A stretch of DNA of 64,000 nucleotides from Nitrospirota bacterium. GTDB taxonomy: Bacteria; Nitrospirota; Thermodesulfovibrionia; Thermodesulfovibrionales; UBA1546. The stretch is from contig WPIF01000007.1 in assembly GCA_009773185.1 (NCBI GenBank), forward strand, positions 1 to 64,000, given 5' to 3'. Made by a program: the position numbers and the translations under genes. The notes under the pieces are model-generated. The model saw only the letters and a list, made by a program, of their open reading frames with translations, had not been told where the DNA came from and ran no database searches. Shown here in pieces: positions 30,701 to 37,894 of this stretch; position 1 is the first letter of the stretch; each line of letters begins with the position of its first letter.

Positions 30701-31108
30701 GAGCCCGCCGCTGTATTGCTCGAGCAATGTCCTGTCTATTCTGGGCTTGTAGTAAAAGCCTTCTGTATATGCTTTTGTCACGAGCGTAACAAGATTTTTG
30801 TATCCATTGTTGTCTTTTGCCAGGAGGATAAGGTGAAAAGATGCCTCTGACGCATCGGTTTTCTCTTTATCAAAGCGGCTTTTGGAGGCAACATAGACCT
30901 CACAGCCGATAATAGGTTTTATTCCTGCCTTTGAGACCTTCTTATAAAACTCGACAGCGCCAAAAAGGTTCCCGTGGTCAGTAATGGCAAGTGCCGGCAT
31001 TCTGTAATGGGATGCCAGCTCAATCAACTCGCTTATTTTCAGGGCCCCGTCTAATAGGCTGTATTCTGTATGCAGGTGAAGGGGGACATAATCCGAATGT
31101 TGGTGCAT
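27710..31108 (-). CDS. dnaE: DNA polymerase III alpha subunit
   Basis: About 1132 residues. The N-terminal PHP domain begins with VPLHLHTEYSLLDG. The polymerase core has GPGRGSAAGSLVSY and the catalytic PDIDVDF. The helix-hairpin-helix region and a C-terminal OB fold (RVAGVISTIKKFQKRG) follow. It is the replicative DNA polymerase of the DnaE type. The start at 31108 gives MHQHSDYVPL. An ATG at 31138 would add ten hydrophobic residues not typical of the family. Confidence 0.97.
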   Translation of the reverse strand: MHQHSDYVPLHLHTEYSLLDGALKISELIELASHYRMPALAITDHGNLFGAVEFYKKVSKAGIKPIIGCEVYVASKSRFDKEKTDASEASFHLILLAKDNNGYKNLVTLVTKAYTEGFYYKPRIDRTLLEQYSGGLIGLTSCLKGEVPYYLQRGSIDKAREIALEYKHILGPENFYMEIQNNGLAEQEKVNVQLVELAKELHIGLVATNDCHYLKKEDARAHDILLCIQTGKTVADESRLKFTSDGFYFKSPDEMKAYFKEFPDAILNTRAIAEKCNVDFKLGTTLLPSYTTESDISPDALLEQKARAGMLEKFGSQPSEIYMERLKREIGIIKKMGYSSYFLIVWDFISHAREKGIPVGPGRGSAAGSLVSYCLDITELDPIKYGLLFERFLNPERISMPDIDVDFCKDRRAEVISYVSEKYGPDHVAQIITFGTMAAKAAIRDVGRALDLPYAEVDKIAKLVPNTLNITIDDALHAEPQLKGLYDSNQKVKELLDIAKRLEGLCRHASTHAAGVVISPRPLTDYTPLYKNTSDGSITTQFDMGAVESIGLLKFDFLGLKTLTLLEKALLYIKNSGSDLSLKNIPLDDLKTYELLGSGQTTGVFQLESSGMRDILLRMRPARFEDLIALVALYRPGPMAWIDDFIKRKNKEAKVPFAMPQLKEILDETYGIILYQEQVMLIANKIANFSMGQADILRKAMGKKQPEEMERLKEAFIKGAVANKIPEKKAKELFEKMEPFAMYGFNKSHSAAYAYIAYQTAYLKAHYPVEFMAATLSTEMDNTDKIVHFIAECRNMSIQILPPDINLSGREFKVIGNSIRFGLEAVKGVGSAAIESILESKDKDGPFLSMEDFLKRVDTRKVNKKVLENLIKAGAFDSLGMTRASAMSFIHDSLNGTRSRNAGQQSIFGSQEEAETIKEWDEMETLTHEKEALGFYITGHPLMKYREKLSALHIKRTSEIEALGDREEARVAGVISTIKKFQKRGTSETMAYFTLEDELGNIEAIVFPELYRNSLEILKKDMPVIVKGIIDRTEKGTKLISNEIAKIESLLSKNGLKCEISIKYPAVNSLNLQDLRQMLSGNSGSCPLYLKIELQDSQVFLATGLQIEPSSPLIDKLEGFLGKGAVRIVNSI

Positions 31109-31180
31109 AGAAAATATTAACCCTATGAAAGCAGGCAAGTCAACCCGAGCTATATAAAATGGTCGAGAAAAAAAGTAATC

Positions 31181-31203
31181 CGTAAGTTTTATTTTTCTTC
31201 CAA
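31181..31203 (+). repeat. Left flank repeat of the lipoprotein island
   Basis: CGTAAGTTTTATTTTTCTTC plus CAA closely matches 37817-37840, with one indel and one mismatch. The two sites bracket the accessory genes between dnaE and htrA. The sequence is AT-rich, so chance is not excluded. The rest of 31139-31450 has no gene that I recognise. Confidence 0.45.
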
Positions 31204-31450
31204 TACAATGGGCGAAAGAAAAAGCGTCGTTATAAAGCTATATATTGACTTGTTTTAATAATTTGAATTATATGTTTACAAATTAAATTTTTCCTGTTAT
31301 TTTTTTATAGAATTCTTTCAGTAAATAAATAGGGCACAGGGGTAAAAGACTATCGTCCATACCGTAGGTGTACGAATATAAAAAGATAATTAAGGCAAAG
31401 ACGGCTATAATCGAATTCTCGGTTCAGCATGGGTAAGGGGGAAATTAAAA

Positions 31451-32197
31451 ATGCAACCTATACTAATGTTAATCATAGGGCTACCTCTCTTTCTGTTCGT
31501 GTTCGTGGGTCCCATTTATTGTGCCTTCAAAATGGCAAAGTTCAAAAATCGGAATTCTGTTATTTGGAAAATTTTGGCTGTGGTTCCAGTTACTACCGTG
31601 CCAATTTTTCTCGTTTTATCTTTTATGCCGTCTGTACGTGAAAAGACTGATAACAACACGTATGATTCCCATTTTACAGCAATTTACGATTCAACCGGCT
31701 ATATTCTCACGGCTATTTGTTCCATCCTTTTCGTTGCATTTTTTTATTTTCGGCTCTACGCGACTCCGGTGCCGCTCGTTCCGGCTTTGCAAAATAGTCT
31801 GCTGCATATACATGTTCCACTTGCCTTAATAGCTTACTCGTTTGCGATAGCGACATTTATACTTTCTATTATTCGTGCGGCAAAGGATGGGCTTTTTCCG
31901 AGAGCAATATTAAAACTACAATCGTTTGCGATTTTGCTATTCTATTCCAGTATTATTTTTGGCTCTATTTGGGCAGAAATTGCGTGGGGTTCATATTGGA
32001 CATGGGATCCAAAAGAGACATGGTCTCTCATTCTCTTAAGCCTCTTAATCGCAGTTACAACGTATCTAACAATTTCTGTTCCTGGGAAAACTAAGGGCTT
32101 ATTGATGTCTCTTATTCAAGTTGCCGTTATCACATTTGTATTCTTTTTAGACAAAATATTGAGTGGACTTCATTCTTACGGCGAGCTCTTTTACTAA
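31451..32197 (+). CDS. CcsA/ResC-like heme-handling membrane protein
   Basis: A 248-residue polytopic protein with about seven to eight membrane segments. The signature EIAWGSYWTWDPKETWS is the tryptophan-rich WWD heme-handling motif of CcsA/CcmC proteins. Flanking histidines in LLHIHVPLALIAYS and GLHSYGELF match conserved CcsA positions. It would deliver or export heme for cytochrome c assembly. It is shorter than many CcsA proteins, and no CcsB/ResB partner is adjacent. It lies in an accessory island rather than a cytochrome operon. GGGGGA precedes the ATG. Confidence 0.8.
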   Translation: MQPILMLIIGLPLFLFVFVGPIYCAFKMAKFKNRNSVIWKILAVVPVTTVPIFLVLSFMPSVREKTDNNTYDSHFTAIYDSTGYILTAICSILFVAFFYFRLYATPVPLVPALQNSLLHIHVPLALIAYSFAIATFILSIIRAAKDGLFPRAILKLQSFAILLFYSSIIFGSIWAEIAWGSYWTWDPKETWSLILLSLLIAVTTYLTISVPGKTKGLLMSLIQVAVITFVFFLDKILSGLHSYGELFY

Positions 32198-32255
32198 ATG
32201 GCTGGGGCGATGCCCGTCGTTATCTGCTCATTGCGGGCAGAGAAAGGAGACAAAA

Positions 32256-32843
32256 ATGAACAAACTAAAATTACTCAAAGTTGGGCTTTTGGGAGTGTTC
32301 GTGTCAATATTGTTTTTTTCAGGATGTGCTTGGCAAAGGATTCCTGATCCGCCCGCATACAATATTCCCAGTTCTATCCCTCTTAATGTCGGAATTGCGC
32401 TTGGGGAGACGCCTGCAACCCAGGTATATGGTCCTGGGGTAGTCAAACATTTAAAAGAAATGGGAGTTTTTAAATCAATCATTTACCCGTATAGGGAAGG
32501 CGACCCTGTTGATGGTATTTTAAAAATTACCATTACGGGCGGATGGAAGGGAAGCGGATTTGGAGCAGGGTTCCTTATTGGCCTTTCGCTATTTACATTG
32601 AGTCCGGTAATAGGTCCAAGTATGACTGGTATTCATGTTGCCGACGTTATACTTTTTAAAGATTTATCTGAGGTGGCAAAGTACTCTATACATGCTGAAA
32701 CGTCTGTTAGTTGGGGTCTAGGCGCCAATACAGCGGAGGTGGGCAATAAAACGGATGAACTTCAAAGACGCAAATTAGCAGTCGAAATAGCCAACAGCAT
32801 TAATAATGATCGGGCTCGCATTTTAAGAGAATTTGGGAAATGA
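32256..32843 (+). CDS. Predicted lipoprotein of unknown function
   Basis: A 195-residue protein with a lipoprotein signal: positively charged MNKLKLLK, a hydrophobic stretch, and lipobox FFSGC. The mature part has beta-rich segments, and a glycine-rich hydrophobic stretch near the middle (GSGFGAGFLIGLSLF) could insert in or touch a membrane. AGGAGA precedes the ATG. A longer frame from 32163 overlaps the CcsA-like gene and is not supported. I do not recognise the family. It resembles the other island lipoproteins in size and layout rather than sequence. Confidence 0.7.
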   Translation: MNKLKLLKVGLLGVFVSILFFSGCAWQRIPDPPAYNIPSSIPLNVGIALGETPATQVYGPGVVKHLKEMGVFKSIIYPYREGDPVDGILKITITGGWKGSGFGAGFLIGLSLFTLSPVIGPSMTGIHVADVILFKDLSEVAKYSIHAETSVSWGLGANTAEVGNKTDELQRRKLAVEIANSINNDRARILREFGK

Positions 32844-32970
32844 TACACCTTGCTGTTAATGGTAGATAGCATCATGGCGGAAAAACTTAACACGAAAAAT
32901 CGTAGGTTTTCTTTTCAGCCCAGAATGTTAGGCACCATGCCGTAAAACATGAAAGAGAAGGAGGATGAAT

Positions 32971-33288
32971 ATGGATAAACTAGCTGGTGGGTCAATAGCA
33001 CTTGCTTTTATTTATTTCGCAATTGTGTATTTGGGTGCTTTTGTAGTCAAGAAACTAAAGCCGATTCACATACCAATAATCAAAAAAGGTTTTTTTCTTT
33101 CTGTAGTAAAGAATTCCGGTATTTTTGTCTCCTTGGGAGGTTTTTTTCTTTTCGGTTTTTCATACTGGGGCAAAACTATTCAGCCTCTTGGTGTCGTGGG
33201 GGGAATCCTTGTATGTTTAATCGGTTTATCATTAGGTATTATAGGGAAAATTAGTGAAGATTTTTATGAAGTTTCTATCAAGAAATAG
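32971..33288 (+). CDS. Small membrane protein of unknown function
   Basis: About 105 residues with three predicted membrane segments (about 7-25, 45-62 and 68-90) and a charged C-terminal tail. AAGGAGG at 32958-32964 is six bases before ATG 32971. The ATG at 32965 touches the site and is less likely. No family is recognised. A GTTAGGC sequence resembling an integron core site lies upstream near 32928. Confidence 0.6.
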   Translation: MDKLAGGSIALAFIYFAIVYLGAFVVKKLKPIHIPIIKKGFFLSVVKNSGIFVSLGGFFLFGFSYWGKTIQPLGVVGGILVCLIGLSLGIIGKISEDFYEVSIKK

Positions 33289-33365
33289 ACGGTACAGCGC
33301 CTAAGGGGCTTCTTCTGGCCCTGAACCGTTATATGCTACTTTGAGCAAGGAAAGTAGAAAGATTT

Positions 33366-34094
33366 ATGAAACAAAATAGAAATTCGAAAATTTTTGCCTT
33401 GTTTCTATGGAGTTACTTAATTATTTTTGCTATTGGGCTGGTCCTGTTATTAACAAAGATATATGCATTAAATATTATATTAATATCGGGCAGTATAATA
33501 TGGATAATATTCAGTGGCATTTATTTAATAATAAACTTATTAAAAAAGTTCAAGAGAATAAACCCGCATATCTTTACTGTTTCCCTTTGGAGCGGCGTAA
33601 TCGCTATTATAGCAAGCACGGTTTTATCAGATTGGAAAATATTGCAGCAGATTCATAATATAACGGGATTAGGTATGGAATATTTTTTAAATATAACACG
33701 GCTTAAGCCGTATATTATACTCATCGCTATAGCAGGATTACTTATCGGCCAAATTTATTTTCTGACAAGCATGTATAAATGTTGGTCTATTCAGGATTCA
33801 ACAGCAAGGACAAGCCCAGGCAGGGCGGTTGGCTTTCTCTTCATTCCTATTTTTTCATTGTATTGGGTCTTTGTGGCCTTACGAGGATTGGCAAAAGATG
33901 CCAATGCATTTTTGACTTCCAAAGGTATAAATGAAAATAAAATAAGTGTAGGATTGTCTACGGCAACATGCATAGTAGCAATTATTCCTTTAACAGGCTT
34001 TATTGTTACTCCTTTATTCCAAAACATTCTCATATATCAATGGGCTAAGTTTTTTAACTACTCGGTAACAAATTTAGGGATTGAATATAAATAA
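33366..34094 (+). CDS. Multi-spanning membrane protein with an ARTSPGRAVGFLFIP-type motif
   Basis: A 242-residue protein with about six membrane segments. The stretch TARTSPGRAVGFLFIPIF, followed by SLYWVFVALRGLAKDANAFL, is a motif I associate with uncharacterised membrane proteins found in many bacteria. Its function is unknown. The codon pattern is AT-rich, like the rest of the island. It stands alone with 77 bp before it and 144 bp after. Confidence 0.65.
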   Translation: MKQNRNSKIFALFLWSYLIIFAIGLVLLLTKIYALNIILISGSIIWIIFSGIYLIINLLKKFKRINPHIFTVSLWSGVIAIIASTVLSDWKILQQIHNITGLGMEYFLNITRLKPYIILIAIAGLLIGQIYFLTSMYKCWSIQDSTARTSPGRAVGFLFIPIFSLYWVFVALRGLAKDANAFLTSKGINENKISVGLSTATCIVAIIPLTGFIVTPLFQNILIYQWAKFFNYSVTNLGIEYK

Positions 34095-34238
34095 AAACAG
34101 GGGATGTAAGAATTTGCCTGCACCGGTAGGTAACAGAGCGCTTGAGGCTTGAGGTTAGACACTCAAAAAACTACACCATTCTCAGACGGGTGAAATTATA
34201 ACAGCCGTTTTTATTTTAGATGAAAAGGAGAACATAAG

Positions 34239-34883
34239 ATGAACAAAATAATTACTTGGATAATGCTTTTCATTTTGACGATGCCTCTGACTTTTTTGCA
34301 AGGCTGCGCAACGGACAAGCCTTTTGTGAAAAAAAGCATGGCGCCTGCTTTAAAAATAAAAGCTGTTCGTTGCAAAACGCCGACCATGCAGGTGCGCACT
34401 TTTGGGAAAGCATTGTTTCTAATTATACCGATAGCCGGTGGATTAGCAGCGGGAGCGCTTGCCACGGCTCACGGGGCAGAGGTTCAGCAATATCTGCCAA
34501 ATTATGGATTATTAGTAATGCAGAGCTTTACTAACCATGCAAATCAGGAAATTAAGCTTTTGCCGCCAATAGTCATGCGAGAACAACCGGTCGAAGATGA
34601 TTATGTCGAATCAAATGTGTTATTAGAGATCAAAATAAATCAGATTGCGTATGCGTATCTTGTCGGCATAGTCAGTGATTCTACTATAACCATGAAAGAT
34701 TCTACGGGTGAAGTGCTTTGGCGAAGAAGCTTTACTTATAAATCAAGTGATTTTGACAGGAAAAAAAGCTTTGAAGAATTTGAGGCAGACGACTATAAGC
34801 TACTGAAAGAGGAATTTAAATTTGCAGCGGAAAAAACTGCATCAGACTTTATTGACCATTTTAAAAAAGAAGGAACAGATTAA
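34239..34883 (+). CDS. Predicted lipoprotein of unknown function
   Basis: A 214-residue protein with lipobox FLQGC at about residue 23 and a hydrophobic glycine- and alanine-rich stretch near residues 58-80 (FLIIPIAGGLAAGALATAHG). The C-terminal half is acidic and mixed alpha/beta. AAAGGAG precedes the ATG. The last 80 bases of the gene and the following palindrome are duplicated at 37501-37658. The family is not recognised. Confidence 0.7.
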   Translation: MNKIITWIMLFILTMPLTFLQGCATDKPFVKKSMAPALKIKAVRCKTPTMQVRTFGKALFLIIPIAGGLAAGALATAHGAEVQQYLPNYGLLVMQSFTNHANQEIKLLPPIVMREQPVEDDYVESNVLLEIKINQIAYAYLVGIVSDSTITMKDSTGEVLWRRSFTYKSSDFDRKKSFEEFEADDYKLLKEEFKFAAEKTASDFIDHFKKEGTD

Positions 34884-34888
34884 GCATT

Positions 34889-34987
34889 TGCCAAGCAAAA
34901 CGGTCGTCTAACATGTTGCAAAAGATTTACGTCAAAACCTTTCAGGCTTTTTTTGCAACGGAAACGTTAGCGATATTTTGCTTGGCA
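34889..34987. repeat. Large imperfect palindrome with attC-like inner layout
   Basis: Outer arms TGCCAAGCAAAA (34889-34900) and TTTTGCTTGGCA (34976-34987) pair perfectly. Inside, GTCTAAC (34906) faces GTTAGCG (34966), and TTGCAAAA (34916-34923) faces TTTTGCAA (34951-34958). R-spacer-L with paired L-spacer-R is the layout of integron attC sites, but GTTAGCG deviates from GTTRRRY and the outer arms are extra. It could also be a terminator or another kind of palindromic element. Confidence 0.45.
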
Positions 34988-35011
34988 GACTTTAGAAAGG
35001 AGGAGCTGAAG

Positions 35012-35599
35012 ATGATTTTTCGACAAACAAAAGTTGAGTTATTAATTACAGTGGTTTTGTTTCCTTTTTTATTCGGATGTAGCACATATTATGTGGGGGT
35101 CATTCAACCACAGGCGTATCAATATGAGTCCAAGGTCCCGTTAAATGCGGCCTTTTACATGAAAGATGAGTTTAAACACAAGAAAATTTATGGTGTTTTG
35201 GGTGCCACAAGGGTTAAAAAGACAGGCATACCAATCGGAGATTTTGTGTATAAGTATAGCATTTCGTATCTGAAAGGCGGTTTTACAAATTTTAATGTGA
35301 CTGACACCCCAGGTGACAGACAATCTTTTTTTATAAGCGTTTCCGATATTAATTCAAGGCTTGGACATGGCAACTATGATCTTTTTGTGACTTATACGAT
35401 AAAGAATTCAAAAGGGATAGAAGTATTTAACAAAAAATATTACCAAACGGGACAACTAAACATTCCGCTAGTATCACTGCATGACGAATCAGCAGTTATT
35501 GCAGAAGCTGTCCAGAAATACTTCCACTTTTCACTGGAAAAGATTCTCTTGGAATTAATGGATGATATTCAACAAAATTATAAGAAATGGGCACTGTAG
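35012..35599 (+). CDS. Predicted lipoprotein of unknown function
   Basis: A 195-residue protein with lipobox FLFGC at about residue 23. Beta-rich mature sequence and a C-terminal helix give the impression of a YajG- or LptE-like small lipoprotein, which is only a structural guess. ATG 35012 follows AAAGGAGGAG. The longer frame from 34913 would read through the palindrome and hide the signal peptide, so it is rejected. It is the first of three closely spaced lipoprotein genes. Confidence 0.7.
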   Translation: MIFRQTKVELLITVVLFPFLFGCSTYYVGVIQPQAYQYESKVPLNAAFYMKDEFKHKKIYGVLGATRVKKTGIPIGDFVYKYSISYLKGGFTNFNVTDTPGDRQSFFISVSDINSRLGHGNYDLFVTYTIKNSKGIEVFNKKYYQTGQLNIPLVSLHDESAVIAEAVQKYFHFSLEKILLELMDDIQQNYKKWAL

Positions 35600-35648
35600 A
35601 CTTGAAATAAATAAAGGATAAAAACAAACTTTTAAAAAGGAGGACTCT

Positions 35649-36263
35649 ATGGGTAAAGGAAAAAATTTTCGTGTATGCATTATAAGTTTTTTAGTTTTGA
35701 TAACACTATCCGGCTGTGCTGGGACAACAAAATTTATGAGTGAACCTTTGGGTAGTTGTAATAAATTCGAGCCCATTCCATCTACTGAAAAAATTTCAAT
35801 TAAAATGCTTCGACCGATAGCTGCTCCTACAGAATTTTCTGATTTTGCCCAGCAGACATTTGCCAAAATATTGGCTGAGAAACTAAAAGAAAGCCAATTA
35901 TATAGCGAAGTAAATATTGTATCTTCAAACGACTCTATCTCAACACCTTTATTAATAGAGGTAGCAATAGCAAATATTGGACTAGGAAGACAAAAGAGAG
36001 ACATTGGGTACAGTAGTGTAGGAGTTAAGGGTGAATTTTCCGTTGCCGGACGGGTTGTAGATGTCAGTAAAGATAAAATTCTTATAATTTGTGAAGCATC
36101 ACGGTTATCCGACAGAGATACAGTACCATTGACATCTGGGTTGTTCTGGGAGGGGATTGCAATAACAAGTGAAAAAAGTTTTATTAAAAACCTTATGGAA
36201 TGGGTTGCAGAAGATACTGTCGAATGGTTTAAAAAGTTGAAAGAGGGGGGGGGAATGAGATGA
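35649..36263 (+). CDS. Predicted lipoprotein, DUF4410-like layout
   Basis: A 204-residue protein with lipobox TLSGC at about residue 23. The middle section, FAQQTFAKILAEKLKESQLY then a variable strand, resembles the repeated pattern of DUF4410 and similar secreted proteins (a conserved helix before a strand), but this is a weak match. AAAGGAGG precedes the ATG. It overlaps the next lipoprotein gene by four bases, so the two are probably co-translated. Confidence 0.7.
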   Translation: MGKGKNFRVCIISFLVLITLSGCAGTTKFMSEPLGSCNKFEPIPSTEKISIKMLRPIAAPTEFSDFAQQTFAKILAEKLKESQLYSEVNIVSSNDSISTPLLIEVAIANIGLGRQKRDIGYSSVGVKGEFSVAGRVVDVSKDKILIICEASRLSDRDTVPLTSGLFWEGIAITSEKSFIKNLMEWVAEDTVEWFKKLKEGGGMR

Positions 36264-37264
36264 TTAATGAAAAAGTGAAAAAAATAGTAGTTTTATTTTT
36301 AATATTGTTTTTATTTGCCTGCTCCGCAAAGCGTGGAATAAACACTTCACATGTAGACGCCTCTTTAACGGCGCGTAAACCCAAAGCTGAAGAAAGATTA
36401 CCGACTGTCGGGGCAATTTATCTGTCAGATGAGTTCATAAACAAGATGCCAGCATTGCTCGGCGATGATAAGACCCTATGGCCATGGTTTTTTAAAAGGG
36501 CGATAGAGCCTGTTTTCAATAACGTAGTTATAATCAACGGCAGTGATGATATTAAAAACCATCCTGAGGTAAAATTGATAGTAAAGCCCGAATTGTGGGG
36601 GTTCTTTTTCCAGAGCTATTACGGCACTTGGACATGTTGGCTTGATTTTAAATTCAGGTTTATGAATAGAGACGGGAATGAGATAACGGGACTTTTTGCA
36701 GAAGGCAAAGGAATAGACGGAAATATCTACCGTGCGCTTGGTTCTTCGATGAGCCAAGTAATCGAGAAATTACAAAAGAATGTTCTCTATACAAAGAGGA
36801 ATGATATAATATCTGGCGCAGGATTACAGGATGTCGCTTATCATTTAGAAAATACGCCTCAGCCTGCCGAATCCAAACCGTTTAATGAAGGGAAGGTATC
36901 CGAGGGAGGTATAGAGTTTAAGACCGTTGCGGAAAATCTAAATTCCGATTCCCGTTCAAGGCAGGAAATAAAGGAGTATGGAAATTTGATAAAAGGCAAG
37001 TTTGTTACGTGGGCCGGTAAAGTCAATTCGGTAAAAAAAGGGAGAAGAGGAAGCAGTATACTTGTTTATATTCCCGAAGTTACGTCAGAGAACAGTTATA
37101 ATGTGATACTTAGTTTCGACAGTGGAGAGGATGACCAGATTGGAGAGGCCAAGGAAGGAAGGGGAATAAGTTTTTCGGGAGTAATTTCAAACTACAAGCC
37201 CGGCAAAATAAATTCAAGCGCTATAATCACAATAAAAAATGTGCAGGTTATAACGGTTCGATAA
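36260..37264 (+). CDS. Larger predicted lipoprotein of unknown function
   Basis: A 334-residue protein with lipobox LFACS at about residue 21. It appears to have two parts. Residues 40-190 resemble the smaller island lipoproteins (a strand-rich part with WGFFFQSYYGTWTCW). Residues 235-334 look like an OB-type fold (GKFVTWAGKVNSVKKG then VILSFDSGED). The start lies after a GGGGGGGG stretch inside the end of the previous gene. No function is assigned. Confidence 0.7.
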   Translation: MINEKVKKIVVLFLILFLFACSAKRGINTSHVDASLTARKPKAEERLPTVGAIYLSDEFINKMPALLGDDKTLWPWFFKRAIEPVFNNVVIINGSDDIKNHPEVKLIVKPELWGFFFQSYYGTWTCWLDFKFRFMNRDGNEITGLFAEGKGIDGNIYRALGSSMSQVIEKLQKNVLYTKRNDIISGAGLQDVAYHLENTPQPAESKPFNEGKVSEGGIEFKTVAENLNSDSRSRQEIKEYGNLIKGKFVTWAGKVNSVKKGRRGSSILVYIPEVTSENSYNVILSFDSGEDDQIGEAKEGRGISFSGVISNYKPGKINSSAIITIKNVQVITVR

Positions 37265-37391
37265 CTTCGTGCTTTGGAAAAAAATCTGAGAAGAGGACGA
37301 AGAGGGACACTGAGCTTGTCTAAAAACCCCTTTTCAATTGCTAAGTAAGCAAAATCTCTTCTCTTAAAAAGTATCAAAAATCCCTTATCTT

Positions 37392-37502
37392 TTAATCTTG
37401 CCCTAAGGCTGGTAGCATCTGCTCTTTCATTATTGCTGATGTTATCTTTAACAAATTATGAGTTGTTGCCACTATCTTCCACTCAAGCTTTATTTTCTCA
37501 AC
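37392..37502 (-). pseudogene. C-terminal remnant of an IS1182-like transposase
   Basis: The minus strand reads 36 residues, VEKIKLEWKIVATTHNLLK then ITSAIMKEQMLPALGQD, and a stop. This matches the style of IS1182-type transposase C-termini (EWK, THNLLK). Nothing upstream of it remains, because at 37501 the sequence switches to the duplicated lipoprotein tail. GCTTGTCTAAAAACCCC near 37314-37330 may be an IS end. Confidence 0.6.
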
Positions 37503-37658
37503 TGAAAAAGGAATTTAAATTTGCAGCGGAAAAAACTGCATCAGACTTTATTGACCATTTTAAAAAAGAAGGAACAGATTAAGCATTTGCCAAGCAAAAT
37601 GGTCGCCTAACATGTTGAAAAAGACTTTCGTCCAAACCTTTTGGGCTTCTTTTGCAAC
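37501..37658 (+). repeat. Duplicated 3' end of the 34239 lipoprotein gene plus palindrome half
   Basis: It aligns without gaps to 34802-34959 with only scattered differences. It contains the last 27 codons, the stop codon and the left half of the attC-like palindrome (GCCTAAC, then TTGAAAAA). The right half is lost. Bases 37659-37850 hold no gene that I trust. Confidence 0.85.
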
Positions 37659-37816
37659 AAAAATGAAAGAAGCTGTCAGGGAAGAAGACTATTCGAAATT
37701 GATCCGCCGACCCATGCCTGAGTACAATTACCACAAATTACCCAAATTACCCAAGCATTGTTTTGGTGCTTTTTTCAATTGCTGCCATGGTTCGGAGGTA
37801 GTAAAACAAGGAAATT

Positions 37817-37840
37817 CGTAAAGTTTTATTTTTGTTCCAA
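37817..37840 (+). repeat. Right flank repeat of the lipoprotein island
   Basis: Matches 31181-31203 with one indel and one mismatch. It lies directly before the htrA promoter. Confidence 0.45.
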
Positions 37841-37853
37841 TTTTCTATTGGGG

Positions 37854-37883
37854 TAGACAATAAGCCGGGATGAGGATTATAAT
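37854..37883 (+). promoter_or_regulatory. Promoter for the HtrA-type protease gene
   Basis: TAGACA (37854-37859), an 18-bp spacer and TATAAT (37878-37883). The start of transcription would fall about five bases before ATG 37895, giving a very short leader. No ribosome-binding site is visible, which fits. Confidence 0.45.
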
Positions 37884-37894
37884 TAAAAACAGCA

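Larger units (their letters stand above)
31181..37840. mobile_element. Accessory island with CcsA-like, membrane and lipoprotein genes
   Basis: About 6.6 kb between the housekeeping genes dnaE and htrA. All intact genes are on the plus strand, most with 50-150 bp spacers, and most encode secreted or membrane proteins with no recognised function. Near-identical AT-rich sequences flank it. It contains an IS remnant, a duplicated gene tail and attC-like palindromes. No integrase is present. Island status is inferred. Confidence 0.45.

Noticed and set aside
34913..35011. N-terminal extension of the lipoprotein at 35012
   Set aside because: It reads through the palindrome and would bury the lipoprotein signal. 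The ribosome-binding site lies before 35012.
37612..37821. A 69-codon frame after the duplicated lipoprotein tail
   Set aside because: It starts within the duplicated non-coding palindrome, resembles no protein and has low-complexity content.
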